Assembly: GCA_041583655.1 (NCBI GenBank)
Contig: JBFHFJ010000091.1
Coordinates: forward strand, 1-11,189
Direction of reading: 5' to 3'
Length of the DNA stretch: 11,189 bases
DNA from: Haliea sp041583655
Lineage (GTDB): Bacteria > Pseudomonadota > Gammaproteobacteria > Pseudomonadales > Halieaceae
Position numbers and translations under genes: made by a program
Shown: positions 1-7,040 of the stretch, in pieces
Position numbering within the stretch: the stretch's first letter is position 1
How the letters are laid out: every line of letters begins with the position of its first letter
Notes under the pieces: model-generated
Database searches by the model: none
Told to the model about the DNA's origin: nothing
Seen by the model: only the letters and a program-made list of their open reading frames with translations

Positions 1-2
1 AG

Positions 3-620
3 TTGTTCCAGGTTTTGCGCCGGGAGGGTGCCCAGGGGACAAGCAGCGCCCCGCACTATGCCTATGGCCTGCATCTGAACCCGGAAATGCCCGATCTGGA
101 AGCCGCCACTATCCTCGCCTATCTGCGCGCTTTCGTCTGCCTCTTCGATTGGCTGCGGGAACGCAGCAGGGTTAATCTCAGTCACAGGATTACACCTTAC
201 ATCGATCCTTTCGAGAAACCCTATGTCAGGCTGCTGTTGCGGGAGGACTATACGCCCGACCTGCCCGAGCTGATCGACGATTACCTGCGCCACAACCCGA
301 CCCGTAACCGGGCGCTGGACATGTTGCCATTGTTTGCGCACCTGGCCGAAGAACGGGTGCGCAGCGCCGTGGATGATCCGCGTATCAAGCCGCGTCCCAC
401 CCTGCATTACCGGCTGCCGAACTGCGAAATAGATGACCCGAACTGGTCGCTGGTGCAGCCATGGCGGGACTGGCTGCAGGTTGAGGCACTGGCCTGTGAC
501 CCCCTGCGGTTGCAGCGTGTTGCTGAGCATTATCGCAAGCATTTGTCGGGTCTTGCGGGCGGCCTGTTTGGCGATTGGGCGGCGCTCAGCGCCGGGTTCC
601 TGCTGCCTGAGCTGGCATGA
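3..620 (+). CDS. Amidoligase family protein, C-terminal part (5' end outside window)
   Basis: This is the C-terminal 205 or so residues of a protein of the Amidoligase_2 family (COOH-NH2 ligases of the glutamine synthetase/GCS-like fold), which are predicted to join a carboxyl and an amino group using ATP. Visible stretches that I recognise from this family are YGLHLNPEMPDLEAAT, RITPYIDPFEKPY, LIDDYLRHNPTRNRALD, the KPRPTLHYRLPNCEIDDPNW segment, and a helical C-terminus ending in LPELA. The reading frame is open to the left edge. The TTG at position 3 is an ordinary internal Leu codon with no upstream sequence to support a start, and the ATP-binding N-terminal half should lie upstream. The stop overlaps the ATG of the next gene (ATGA), so the two are probably translationally coupled. 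The substrate is unknown. Confidence 0.85.
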   Translation: MFQVLRREGAQGTSSAPHYAYGLHLNPEMPDLEAATILAYLRAFVCLFDWLRERSRVNLSHRITPYIDPFEKPYVRLLLREDYTPDLPELIDDYLRHNPTRNRALDMLPLFAHLAEERVRSAVDDPRIKPRPTLHYRLPNCEIDDPNWSLVQPWRDWLQVEALACDPLRLQRVAEHYRKHLSGLAGGLFGDWAALSAGFLLPELA

Positions 621-1303
621 ATCGGCCGCTGATCGGCGTCACCGGCAGCGACCGTGGCCTGCCCCTGGCCTGGTGGTTTATCCGCTGGGCGCTGTCGCGG
701 GCAGGGGCGAAGGCCGTTTACCTGACGCACACCAGCCCCGGCAGGCTGGAAGCGCTTGACGGTATCGTGATCAGTGGTGGAGACGATATAGACCGCGGCC
801 TCTACCTCGCCGAGCACGATGCGCCAGGGCCGGCCGATCCAGAGCGGGACCGCTTTGAGATTCGCGTGCTTGAACACCTGATGGGCAGTCGCCTGCCGGT
901 GCTGGGTATCTGTCGTGGCGCACAGCTGATGAATGTGGTGCGCGGTGGCACCCTCTACCCCGACCTGCGCGACCTGCGCCGGAAGACCTCCAACCGTCGT
1001 ACGCCCCTGGCACGCAAGACACTCCTGGTGGCGCCGGATTCCGGGCTGGAAGGCATCCTGGGTGAGAGCCGCCTGCGGATAAACAGTCTCCATCAACAGG
1101 CCATCAAGGACCTCGGCGAAGGGCTGGTGGTCAGCGGCCGCGACCTGGACGGGTTTGTGCAGGCCGTGGAACATCCCGGGGAGCCGTTTTTGTACGGCGT
1201 GCAGTGGCACCCTGAGTACCTGCCCCTGCGCGCGCCCCAGCGAGCACTGTTCAGCAGCCTGGTGAGGGCTGCCGCGGGCGATGAACCTCGCGCCCGGCAG
1301 TGA
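617..1303 (+). CDS. Class I glutamine amidotransferase-like / gamma-glutamyl-GABA hydrolase family (peptidase C26) protein
   Basis: This 228-residue cytoplasmic protein belongs to the class I glutamine amidotransferase fold, C26 branch (PuuD-like). It should hydrolyse a gamma-glutamyl or glutamine amide through a Cys-His-Glu triad. The nucleophile elbow GICRGAQLMNV places Cys at residue 99, and GVQWHPEYLP supplies His198 and Glu200. The N-terminal IGVTG strand, the VISGGDDI oxyanion-side loop near residue 52 and the HQQAIKDLG segment near 159 are also typical. It is slightly shorter than PuuD (about 254 residues). It starts on the ATGA overlap with the amidoligase gene, so the pair probably act on the same peptide or amino acid conjugate, either as ligase plus hydrolase or as ligase plus ammonia-supplying subunit. 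The family is clear; the substrate is not. Confidence 0.9.
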   Translation: MNRPLIGVTGSDRGLPLAWWFIRWALSRAGAKAVYLTHTSPGRLEALDGIVISGGDDIDRGLYLAEHDAPGPADPERDRFEIRVLEHLMGSRLPVLGICRGAQLMNVVRGGTLYPDLRDLRRKTSNRRTPLARKTLLVAPDSGLEGILGESRLRINSLHQQAIKDLGEGLVVSGRDLDGFVQAVEHPGEPFLYGVQWHPEYLPLRAPQRALFSSLVRAAAGDEPRARQ

Positions 1304-1339
1304 TAGACTAGGCGCTTTTAGCCCGGGAGAGACCCTGTC

Positions 1340-1618
1340 ATGACCTTATCTGATGCTGAAAACCACCTGCAGTGCATGGAACGTTTTATTGATCTGGCCA
1401 ATACCATGAAGAACGACGGCGTGCCGACGAGGGTCGTGTCGGCGGCACTGATGACTGCATCGGGGGTTTACGCCACCTACTCCGTTGCTGGCAACTCAGG
1501 CGGCCTTAATCCCTCCGGCGTCGAGAAGGTCGCGGCGGCGTACAAGCAGAATCTGGAGAATATCCAGCGCGCCAAGCGCGAGGAGGCGGATGCCGCCGCC
1601 TCTCAGTCCAATTCCTGA
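1340..1618 (+). CDS. DUF3144-like small protein
   Basis: This 92-residue soluble protein of unknown function resembles the DUF3144 family: an ERFIDLAN segment near residue 14, a VVSAALMTASGVYATY core near 32-47, and a helical KVAAAYKQNLENIQ segment near 63-76. The C-terminus is Ala/Ser/Glu-rich and looks disordered. There is no signal peptide or membrane segment. The ATG is preceded by GGGAGAGA at 1325-1332 with 7 nt spacing, a good ribosome site. It lies 36 bp after the amidotransferase gene on the same strand and may be co-transcribed, though the family is usually found as a stand-alone gene. Its last 16 bp overlap the convergent GGDEF-EAL gene. The family assignment rests on remembered pattern similarity. 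Confidence 0.7.
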   Translation: MTLSDAENHLQCMERFIDLANTMKNDGVPTRVVSAALMTASGVYATYSVAGNSGGLNPSGVEKVAAAYKQNLENIQRAKREEADAAASQSNS

Positions 1619-3951
1619 GTGGAGTCGGGGAGATGCGCCTCAGCGCGTATTTCCCTGATTTGTTGCATGAAGTAACCGGGTTTCAGCATGGGCCGTAATT
1701 CGGCAGCGGTAACCGGGCGACTGAACAGGTAGCCCTGGATGACATCGGCTCCGTGCCGGGTCAGGAACTGAAACTGCTCGCTGGTTTCCACCCCTTCGGC
1801 GACCAGTTCCAGTTGCATGGATTGCCCCATGGCGATGATGGCCTTCACCAGGCTGGCATCATTGGCGCTCTTGTCGAAGTCGATGACGAAGCTGCGATCA
1901 ATCTTGAGCTCGTTGAGCGGGAAACGGCTCAGATAGCTCAGTGACGAGTATCCCGTGCCGAAATCGTCAATGGAGAGGCGCACGCCCATGCTCTTGAGCT
2001 CCTGCAGGGCCTTGACCGTACTGTGGCTGTCCTCCATCAGGATGCTTTCGGTGAGTTCCAGCTCCAGCGCCGAGGGTGGCAGACCACTGGCTGCGAGGAT
2101 TTCTTTCACCGTCGGGCAGAAATTCTTGGTGAATTGCAGCGCCGAGACGTTGACCGCAATCTTCGGCAGTTCCAGCCCCTCCTTGCGCAGTGCAACCAGT
2201 TCGCGGCAGGCCTCGCGGATACCCCAGTTGCCCATTTCGGCAATGAGCCCGATCTCCTCGGCCACAGGAATGAACCGGAACGGCGGAATCATGCCCTGCT
2301 CGGGGTGAACCCAGCGCAGCAGCGCCTCCGCGCCGATCACCGTGCCGGTACGTGTATCCACCTGCGGCTGGTAGTGGAACAACAGTTCGTTGCGCTCGAT
2401 GGCTTTGCGCAGATCTGTTTCCAGCATCAGCCTTTCCACCCCCGCGGCGTCCATGTCGCTCGTGTAGAAGACAAAGGTGTTCTTGCCCTGGGCCTTGGCG
2501 TGGAACATCGCCGTGTCAGCGGCTTTCAGCAGCCCTTCCAGGTCATTGGCGTCGTTTGGCGCCAGGGCGATGCCGATACTGGGCGTTATCACCAACTCGT
2601 GGCCATCGATTTCAATCGGTTGCAGCAGCGCATCCAGCAGGCGCCGGGCTACCATGCGGACCGCGTCCGCACTCTCGACCTGGTTGAGCACCACTGTGAA
2701 TTCGTCGCCCCCCAGCCGGGACACGTCTATGCGCGAGTCGGAGTCGACAAAGTGGGCGACTACGTCACTCTCGCGGACACAGCTGGCGAGACGCTTGGCG
2801 ACCTCGCGCAGAAGCATGTCGCCTGCGCTGTGTCCGAGGGAGTCGTTGACGCGCTTGAAGTTGTCGAGGTCCAGAAACAGCAGGGCCAGCATCTGTTTGT
2901 TGCGCTTGGTCAGGCGCAGGAGCAGGTCCAGTTGCTCGGTGAATAGCCGGCGGTTGGGCAGGGAGGTGAGGCTGTCGAAATACGCCATCTGGCGCAGCCG
3001 GTCCTTGGTTTCCGTAACCTGCTGGACAGCCTGGTTGAGCTCTTCATTGCGCTGGGAGAGCTGCGCGGTGCGCTCCTCCACCTTCATGCTGAGCAACTGG
3101 TGGTCGACGCCAATCCGGGTCTTGTAGCTGTTCAGGCCGCCGATGATCGCGTTGAGGACGGTGGCGATTTCCTTCACCTCGCCCTCGCCCTCTATGGTCA
3201 GGGGCTGGTCGACATTGCCTGCGGCTATTTCGTCGGCCATTCGAGCGAGGCGTGCCAGGGGTGCCGTAAGGCGTTGGGTGTAGCGACTGACCAGCCAGCT
3301 GACGGCGGCAATGAGCAGCAGGGCAATGCCGGCCATGGCGCCTAGCAGGGGGAGTACCAGCAGCAGCAGCATGCTGCGGCTGATACCAAAGTGCAGGTAA
3401 GCGACAACGAAGCGACTACCCTGGGGCATGGCCAGGGCGCGGCCGAAATCGTATCGGGTCAGGTCGCGGCGGGTTGGGTTGACGGGCGAAAACACGGGCA
3501 GTGTCAGGTCGATCAGCTTTTCCCCGCCGCTGAGGCCTGCCAGCACTGCGCTGGACGCGGGACTGGTGCCGGAACTGTGCGACGTCAGGCTTCTGTCCAG
3601 ATCCGCTGCATTCGCACCGCGCACGTCCTTGAAGCCGGGAACGTCATTCATTGCCCCCGGAAATCTCTCCCGTGCCGCCAGCAGCTTGCCTTCGGGACTG
3701 TGGAGGCGAACAAAACTGAAGGCCGGTGAGCGCGCAAGCATGCGGTCCAGGGCCGCATCCAGTTGTCCGGCGTCGCGCATGTAGATGTCTATGGGCAGCT
3801 GAAACTCGCCATTGGCCGCGCCGGCCGCGGTTTGCAGGAGTACGTCACGGCGCAGGCTGACTTCACGCAACCCCAGGCCAGCAAGGACAGCCACAGCAAT
3901 GACGATCGCGCTGGAGAGGATAAGCAGGTTGATTCTGCCAGCTACCGTCAT
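1603..3951 (-). CDS. Membrane-bound HAMP-GGDEF-EAL cyclic-di-GMP synthase/phosphodiesterase
   Basis: This 782-residue inner-membrane signalling protein makes and/or degrades cyclic-di-GMP. The order is: TM helix about 8-28, a periplasmic sensor of about 160 residues that I cannot assign, TM helix about 194-220, HAMP about 221-275, a coiled-coil linker about 283-322, GGDEF about 323-495 and EAL about 505-755. The GGDEF domain keeps the FLDLDNFK metal site (D361) and an intact GGDEF at 414-418. The EAL domain keeps EAL (542-544), N601, E635, D662-D663, K683, E719 and Q739, so phosphodiesterase activity is expected. An RxxD at 393-396 is separated from GGDEF by a roughly 11-residue insertion. 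The ATG at 3951 has AAGGA at 3960-3964 with 8 nt spacing. It may have its own promoter in the 188 bp upstream. Which activity dominates cannot be read from sequence. Confidence 0.95.
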   Translation of the reverse strand: MTVAGRINLLILSSAIVIAVAVLAGLGLREVSLRRDVLLQTAAGAANGEFQLPIDIYMRDAGQLDAALDRMLARSPAFSFVRLHSPEGKLLAARERFPGAMNDVPGFKDVRGANAADLDRSLTSHSSGTSPASSAVLAGLSGGEKLIDLTLPVFSPVNPTRRDLTRYDFGRALAMPQGSRFVVAYLHFGISRSMLLLLVLPLLGAMAGIALLLIAAVSWLVSRYTQRLTAPLARLARMADEIAAGNVDQPLTIEGEGEVKEIATVLNAIIGGLNSYKTRIGVDHQLLSMKVEERTAQLSQRNEELNQAVQQVTETKDRLRQMAYFDSLTSLPNRRLFTEQLDLLLRLTKRNKQMLALLFLDLDNFKRVNDSLGHSAGDMLLREVAKRLASCVRESDVVAHFVDSDSRIDVSRLGGDEFTVVLNQVESADAVRMVARRLLDALLQPIEIDGHELVITPSIGIALAPNDANDLEGLLKAADTAMFHAKAQGKNTFVFYTSDMDAAGVERLMLETDLRKAIERNELLFHYQPQVDTRTGTVIGAEALLRWVHPEQGMIPPFRFIPVAEEIGLIAEMGNWGIREACRELVALRKEGLELPKIAVNVSALQFTKNFCPTVKEILAASGLPPSALELELTESILMEDSHSTVKALQELKSMGVRLSIDDFGTGYSSLSYLSRFPLNELKIDRSFVIDFDKSANDASLVKAIIAMGQSMQLELVAEGVETSEQFQFLTRHGADVIQGYLFSRPVTAAELRPMLKPGYFMQQIREIRAEAHLPDSTQELD

Positions 3952-4139
3952 GCTTCTGATCCTTGCCGGGCATTACCCGTCAGGGTCCTCTGCCCCGGGC
4001 GGACATCCCATGGGGTTCCAGGAGGCCCGCTGGCGGTTCCGCTCGGTCCCATGATATTCATTCAGCGCCCTGTGATTTCCCAGCATGAAAGGTACGTTAT
4101 TTGGCGGGGTCGCAGCAATGGCCAACAGGCCGAAGCTCG

Positions 4140-4766
4140 CTATTTTCCCCCGCTCGCCTCTACCAGTTTGGCGAGATAGCCGAGTTTACGGCCCGCCTGG
4201 CGTCTGGCCCAGGGCGCAAACCAGTAGCCAAGGGGAATGAGATCCGCCCAGCCGAGGCTGTCCACTACCACGACCCGGACGGGCTTTCGGGCCCGTTGCT
4301 GGATCACGATATTTTGTGGCAGGAGGCGGCGGGAGGGCATGCCCAGTGCCCGCCACCGGCGGGAGAATCCGGACAGTGCGGCCCGCAGCGGCGCATCGGC
4401 CCCATGCCGGGCCAGATAGGCCTCTAGCGTCATGGAAATATCGCCGGTGTCATCGCGGATGAGTTCGCTGCGAAGACCGGGCCCCAGGTTTGTAGGTACC
4501 AGCCCGTCCATTCTTGGCACCATTCGGTAGGCGGCGGGTCCGATGCGGCGCTCCAGCAGCCTGTAGACGCGAATTTCCTGCAGATTGTCGTCGAAAAAGC
4601 GCAGCGGCTTCAGCTTCTTCAGCCAGGAACTTTCCCGCCGCCTGGCGGCAGGGGTGCGGTCCGGGCGCAGGACCTTGATACACCAGGCCGGGTCCGCGGG
4701 ATCGACGAAGCAAAGGCGGCTGTCACCGCCGGCGAAGGCACTCTTGACGTCTCCCAGCTGCCGCAC
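4140..4766 (-). CDS. YrbL family protein (PhoP-regulated kinase-like family)
   Basis: This 208-residue cytoplasmic protein matches the YrbL family (PF10707); E. coli YrbL has about 210 residues. Shared landmarks, numbered from the chosen start, are a Gly-rich N-terminal loop (AGGDSRLC), CIKVL with Lys31, a QEIRVYRLL helix with Glu65, LLPQNIV with Asn152, and VVVDSLGWADLIPL with Asp169. These map onto a protein-kinase-like fold: Lys and Glu of the N-lobe, Asn of the catalytic loop, and the metal Asp. The residue at the catalytic-loop Asp position is Arg147. I chose the GTG at 4766, 19 bp after the ELM1 stop, because residues then align with the E. coli N-terminus; CCAGG lies 8 nt upstream. The frame is open to 4979, but that extension is Cys/Arg/Trp-rich and overlaps ELM1. 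Function is unknown beyond PhoP control in E. coli; an envelope role is inferred. Confidence 0.85.
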   Translation of the reverse strand: MRQLGDVKSAFAGGDSRLCFVDPADPAWCIKVLRPDRTPAARRRESSWLKKLKPLRFFDDNLQEIRVYRLLERRIGPAAYRMVPRMDGLVPTNLGPGLRSELIRDDTGDISMTLEAYLARHGADAPLRAALSGFSRRWRALGMPSRRLLPQNIVIQQRARKPVRVVVVDSLGWADLIPLGYWFAPWARRQAGRKLGYLAKLVEASGGK

Positions 4767-4785
4767 TGTCGCAGCCTGGAGAGTC

Positions 4786-5661
4786 TCAGCTGAGCCAGTG
4801 GCTGATGCTCTGTGCAATGCGTGTCGCCTCCTGTAATGGCGCCGTTGGTGGGGGCATCCTGCCCAGGGCTTCCAGATCCTCCAGGCGCAGCACCCGGCCC
4901 GCTTCCAGCAGGCCCTGAACGCCTCTGCTGACCCGTCCGGGGCGCCGCACCGGCACCGGGAGAATGCCGACCGCGGCACCGCAGCTCAAACTCTCGTAGA
5001 CCATGGAAGCGCTGTCCTCGGAAACCCAGATAACGCCGCAGCGCGCATATTGTTGCAGCAGCCAGTCCGGGCTGGTTTCCTCCATCGCGATCACCTGCAG
5101 CCCCGGATTCGCCAGTTGGCGTAGCAGGCAGATAAAGCCGGGGGGGGTTCGCGGCGAGGTGGTCACGGTCCAGGCCACCTCAGGCAGGGCCGTCTGCAGG
5201 CGCTGCAGCTGGGTCGCGAAACCGGCACTGTCCCATCGGTAGTGGCGCGACGGGCCTCCGACCAGGATCAGGCCCCGATCTCCGGCGGCAGCGCTGGCGG
5301 GCTGGACCGGGTTCAGGGTGCCCACACTCAGGAGTACCTTGTGCGAAGGCCGGACGCTGTCATGCTCGGGGATAATGCTCAGGTCGAAGAGTGCCCGGAG
5401 CAGGCCAGGGTCCATCAGCGCCACCAGCTTGCCACCGTAGCGCCAGCGATAGCGCAGGCCGCGCCAGTGGCTCCGGCGCCCGGCAGTCAGGATCAGGTCG
5501 GGTGCGGGCAGGGGCGCGGGAGATTCTCCCCTGCCGACCCGGCAAATGCGCACCGGTCGCAACCGCTGCAGGGCCTGGGCGAGGCCAGCCAGCTGGCGCC
5601 GGTGTCCGGGCCTGTTATCCTCGACGCACCAGATGACCAGCACAGGCCGGCCCCTGGTCAC
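4786..5661 (-). CDS. ELM1/GtrOC1 family protein (DUF1022, GT-B-like)
   Basis: This 291-residue protein of the mitochondrial-fission ELM1 family (PF06258) has a fold expected to resemble GT-B sugar-nucleotide enzymes. Its bacterial role is not established, but such genes often lie near lipid A or LPS genes. Landmarks: VEDNRPGHRRQLAGLAQAL (13-31), PDLILTAGRR (54-63), a DP near 84, ILVGGPSRHYRWD (132-144), TTSPRTP (167-173), and WVSEDSASMVYESLSCG (212-228), the family's most conserved stretch. It starts at a GTG whose bases form GTGA with the stop of the HD-GYP gene, and there is no strong ribosome site, so translation is likely coupled. YrbL follows after 19 bp. A run of eight G on the + strand lies inside at 5140-5147. 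Family is well supported; substrate is unknown. Confidence 0.88.
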   Translation of the reverse strand: MTRGRPVLVIWCVEDNRPGHRRQLAGLAQALQRLRPVRICRVGRGESPAPLPAPDLILTAGRRSHWRGLRYRWRYGGKLVALMDPGLLRALFDLSIIPEHDSVRPSHKVLLSVGTLNPVQPASAAAGDRGLILVGGPSRHYRWDSAGFATQLQRLQTALPEVAWTVTTSPRTPPGFICLLRQLANPGLQVIAMEETSPDWLLQQYARCGVIWVSEDSASMVYESLSCGAAVGILPVPVRRPGRVSRGVQGLLEAGRVLRLEDLEALGRMPPPTAPLQEATRIAQSISHWLS

Positions 5662-6911
5662 GCCGTGGTCAAGCCTGACAGTGTGTCAACACTTTGCAGG
5701 TCAATACCGTAGGCCCCGGGTTCCAGGCTGCGCAGGATATTGACCATTGGTTCGGTGGTCGCGTCGTCCTGGTCCTGCAGGTCCTTCAGCGTTGGCGTGT
5801 CGAGCAGGCGCTTGTGCTGGTCCATCAACACCATCACCTTGGGGCGCAGACGTCGGGTCCGGTATTCCGCGACCACGACGCCGATCTCGCCGGTGCTCAG
5901 TTCAACCAGAGTGCCCGCAGGATAGACCCCGATCGCACGGATAAATGCCTCGACCAGTTCGGCCTGGAAATCCACGTCGCGGGCTTCATACAGGACCCGG
6001 ATGGCATTCGAGGGCGATATGGCGGCCGCGTACTCCCGGTTACTGGTGAGGGCCCCGTAGGTATCAACGATCGCGGCAATGCGCGCCACCGGGGGAATCA
6101 TGTCGCCTTTCATGCCCAGCGGGTAGCCGGAGCCGTTGTGGCGTTCATGGTGATGGGCGACCATGTTGATTACATCCGGGTTAATGATGCCGCTCTCTTC
6201 GATGATCTGCAGGCCATAGGTGACATGCTCCTGCATGTGCGCCGACTCCTTGGCGGTCAGTGAGCGGCTGGCCTGCAGCAGATCAGGATCCACGCGCAAC
6301 TTGCCCACATCCATCAGCATGCCGCCCATGGCGAGCGAGCGCAGGTCCTGCCGGGACATGCCCACTTCCCGGCCGAGCGCGACCGCCCAGATGGCGGAAC
6401 TCAGGGCGTGCTCGTAGCTGTAGTGGTCATGCTGCTTGAGTCGAGCCACCCACAGGCAGGCGTCCGGATTGCGGCTGATACTCCCGATGAGGGGCTCCAC
6501 CGATTTGCGCATGTTGATAACGTTGATCTTGCCGCCCCGGCCGACATCCTCGAAGATCTCGCAAAGATCATTGATCAGCAGGTCCAGCGCGGCCTCTGCC
6601 CGGGGCTGCTCCTCCTGGAAGTCGGTCTGGTCGCCGTAGTTTCTCAGTTCGCGGTCGCGAAAGATCTGGGCCATGGGTACACGCTTGTGCGAGACCTTGG
6701 CCTTGCGTTGCACCTTCTCCACGGGCTGGCGGCTCTGCCTCGTGTCGATGAACACGTGGTCGCAGTACTCCTGCAGGCGATCGATCTGGGCGCGATGCTC
6801 GATCCTGAACCCCTGGATCATGAACGGTGTTTCCAGCCACGGCCTGTCCAGGGCGCTGACAAACATGCCCACCTCCAGATCAACTGTGGCTATTTTTACC
6901 GTCTCCAGCAT
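5658..6911 (-). CDS. DUF3391 / HD-GYP domain protein with altered metal-site residues
   Basis: This 417-residue cytoplasmic protein has an N-terminal DUF3391 domain (about 1-125, with VGMFVSALDRPWLETPF near 14-30) and an HD-GYP domain (about 155-325). HD-GYP proteins hydrolyse cyclic-di-GMP using a two- or three-metal site. Present are the early His (YEHALSS, H168), Asp201 and Lys204 of the HDIGK motif, H229, HHE at 254-256, HNGSGYP at 258-264, and Asp283. The His of the HD dyad is Met200 (sequence LMDVGK), and the second Asp of the usual DxYDA motif is Gly286. A tail of about 90 residues (about 328-417) follows. GGGAG is 12 nt before the ATG, a weakly spaced site. The stop overlaps the ELM1 start. 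It may be a reduced-activity enzyme or a cyclic-di-GMP receptor. Confidence 0.92.
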   Translation of the reverse strand: MLETVKIATVDLEVGMFVSALDRPWLETPFMIQGFRIEHRAQIDRLQEYCDHVFIDTRQSRQPVEKVQRKAKVSHKRVPMAQIFRDRELRNYGDQTDFQEEQPRAEAALDLLINDLCEIFEDVGRGGKINVINMRKSVEPLIGSISRNPDACLWVARLKQHDHYSYEHALSSAIWAVALGREVGMSRQDLRSLAMGGMLMDVGKLRVDPDLLQASRSLTAKESAHMQEHVTYGLQIIEESGIINPDVINMVAHHHERHNGSGYPLGMKGDMIPPVARIAAIVDTYGALTSNREYAAAISPSNAIRVLYEARDVDFQAELVEAFIRAIGVYPAGTLVELSTGEIGVVVAEYRTRRLRPKVMVLMDQHKRLLDTPTLKDLQDQDDATTEPMVNILRSLEPGAYGIDLQSVDTLSGLTTA

Positions 6912-6927
6912 GCCGCGCTACCACTCC

Positions 6928-6941
6928 CGGACAGCAGTCCG
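6928..6941 (-). repeat. Small hairpin in the HD-GYP 5' untranslated region
   Basis: CGGAC and GTCCG form a perfect 5-bp stem with a 4-nt loop, directly beside the GGGAG ribosome site (6924-6928) of the HD-GYP gene and sharing one base with it. It might modulate initiation, but a stem this short often arises by chance. Confidence 0.25.
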
Positions 6942-6966
6942 CAACCTTTTGCAGCCTAGAGTAGCG

Positions 6967-6997
6967 CCAGAAAGCGTATTTGTGGCGGCTTTTCTGG
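6967..6997. repeat. Inverted repeat upstream of the HD-GYP gene
   Basis: Perfect 7-bp arms, CCAGAAA at 6967-6973 and TTTCTGG at 6991-6997, are separated by 17 bp. The site lies about 56 bp before the HD-GYP start, in its 129-bp upstream gap. The spacing of about 24 bp between arm centres would suit a dimeric regulator. No T-run follows the second arm on the - strand, so it is not a typical terminator. Chance is not excluded. Confidence 0.3.
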
Positions 6998-7040
6998 AAA
7001 AATCTCCCGAAAATGCGCGGCAATTGGCAGATTTTGTGGT

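Noticed and set aside
2023..2946. 307-codon + strand frame inside the GGDEF-EAL gene
   Set aside because: Antisense shadow of a gene with fully conserved GGDEF and EAL motifs; no family recognised.
4120..4131. GGCC-4nt-GGCC hairpin after the YrbL stop as a terminator
   Set aside because: The stem has only 4 bp and no T-run follows on the - strand.
4767..4979. N-terminal extension of the YrbL frame to 4979
   Set aside because: It lies inside the ELM1 gene, is Cys/Arg/Trp-rich, and the GTG at 4766 gives the family's normal length.
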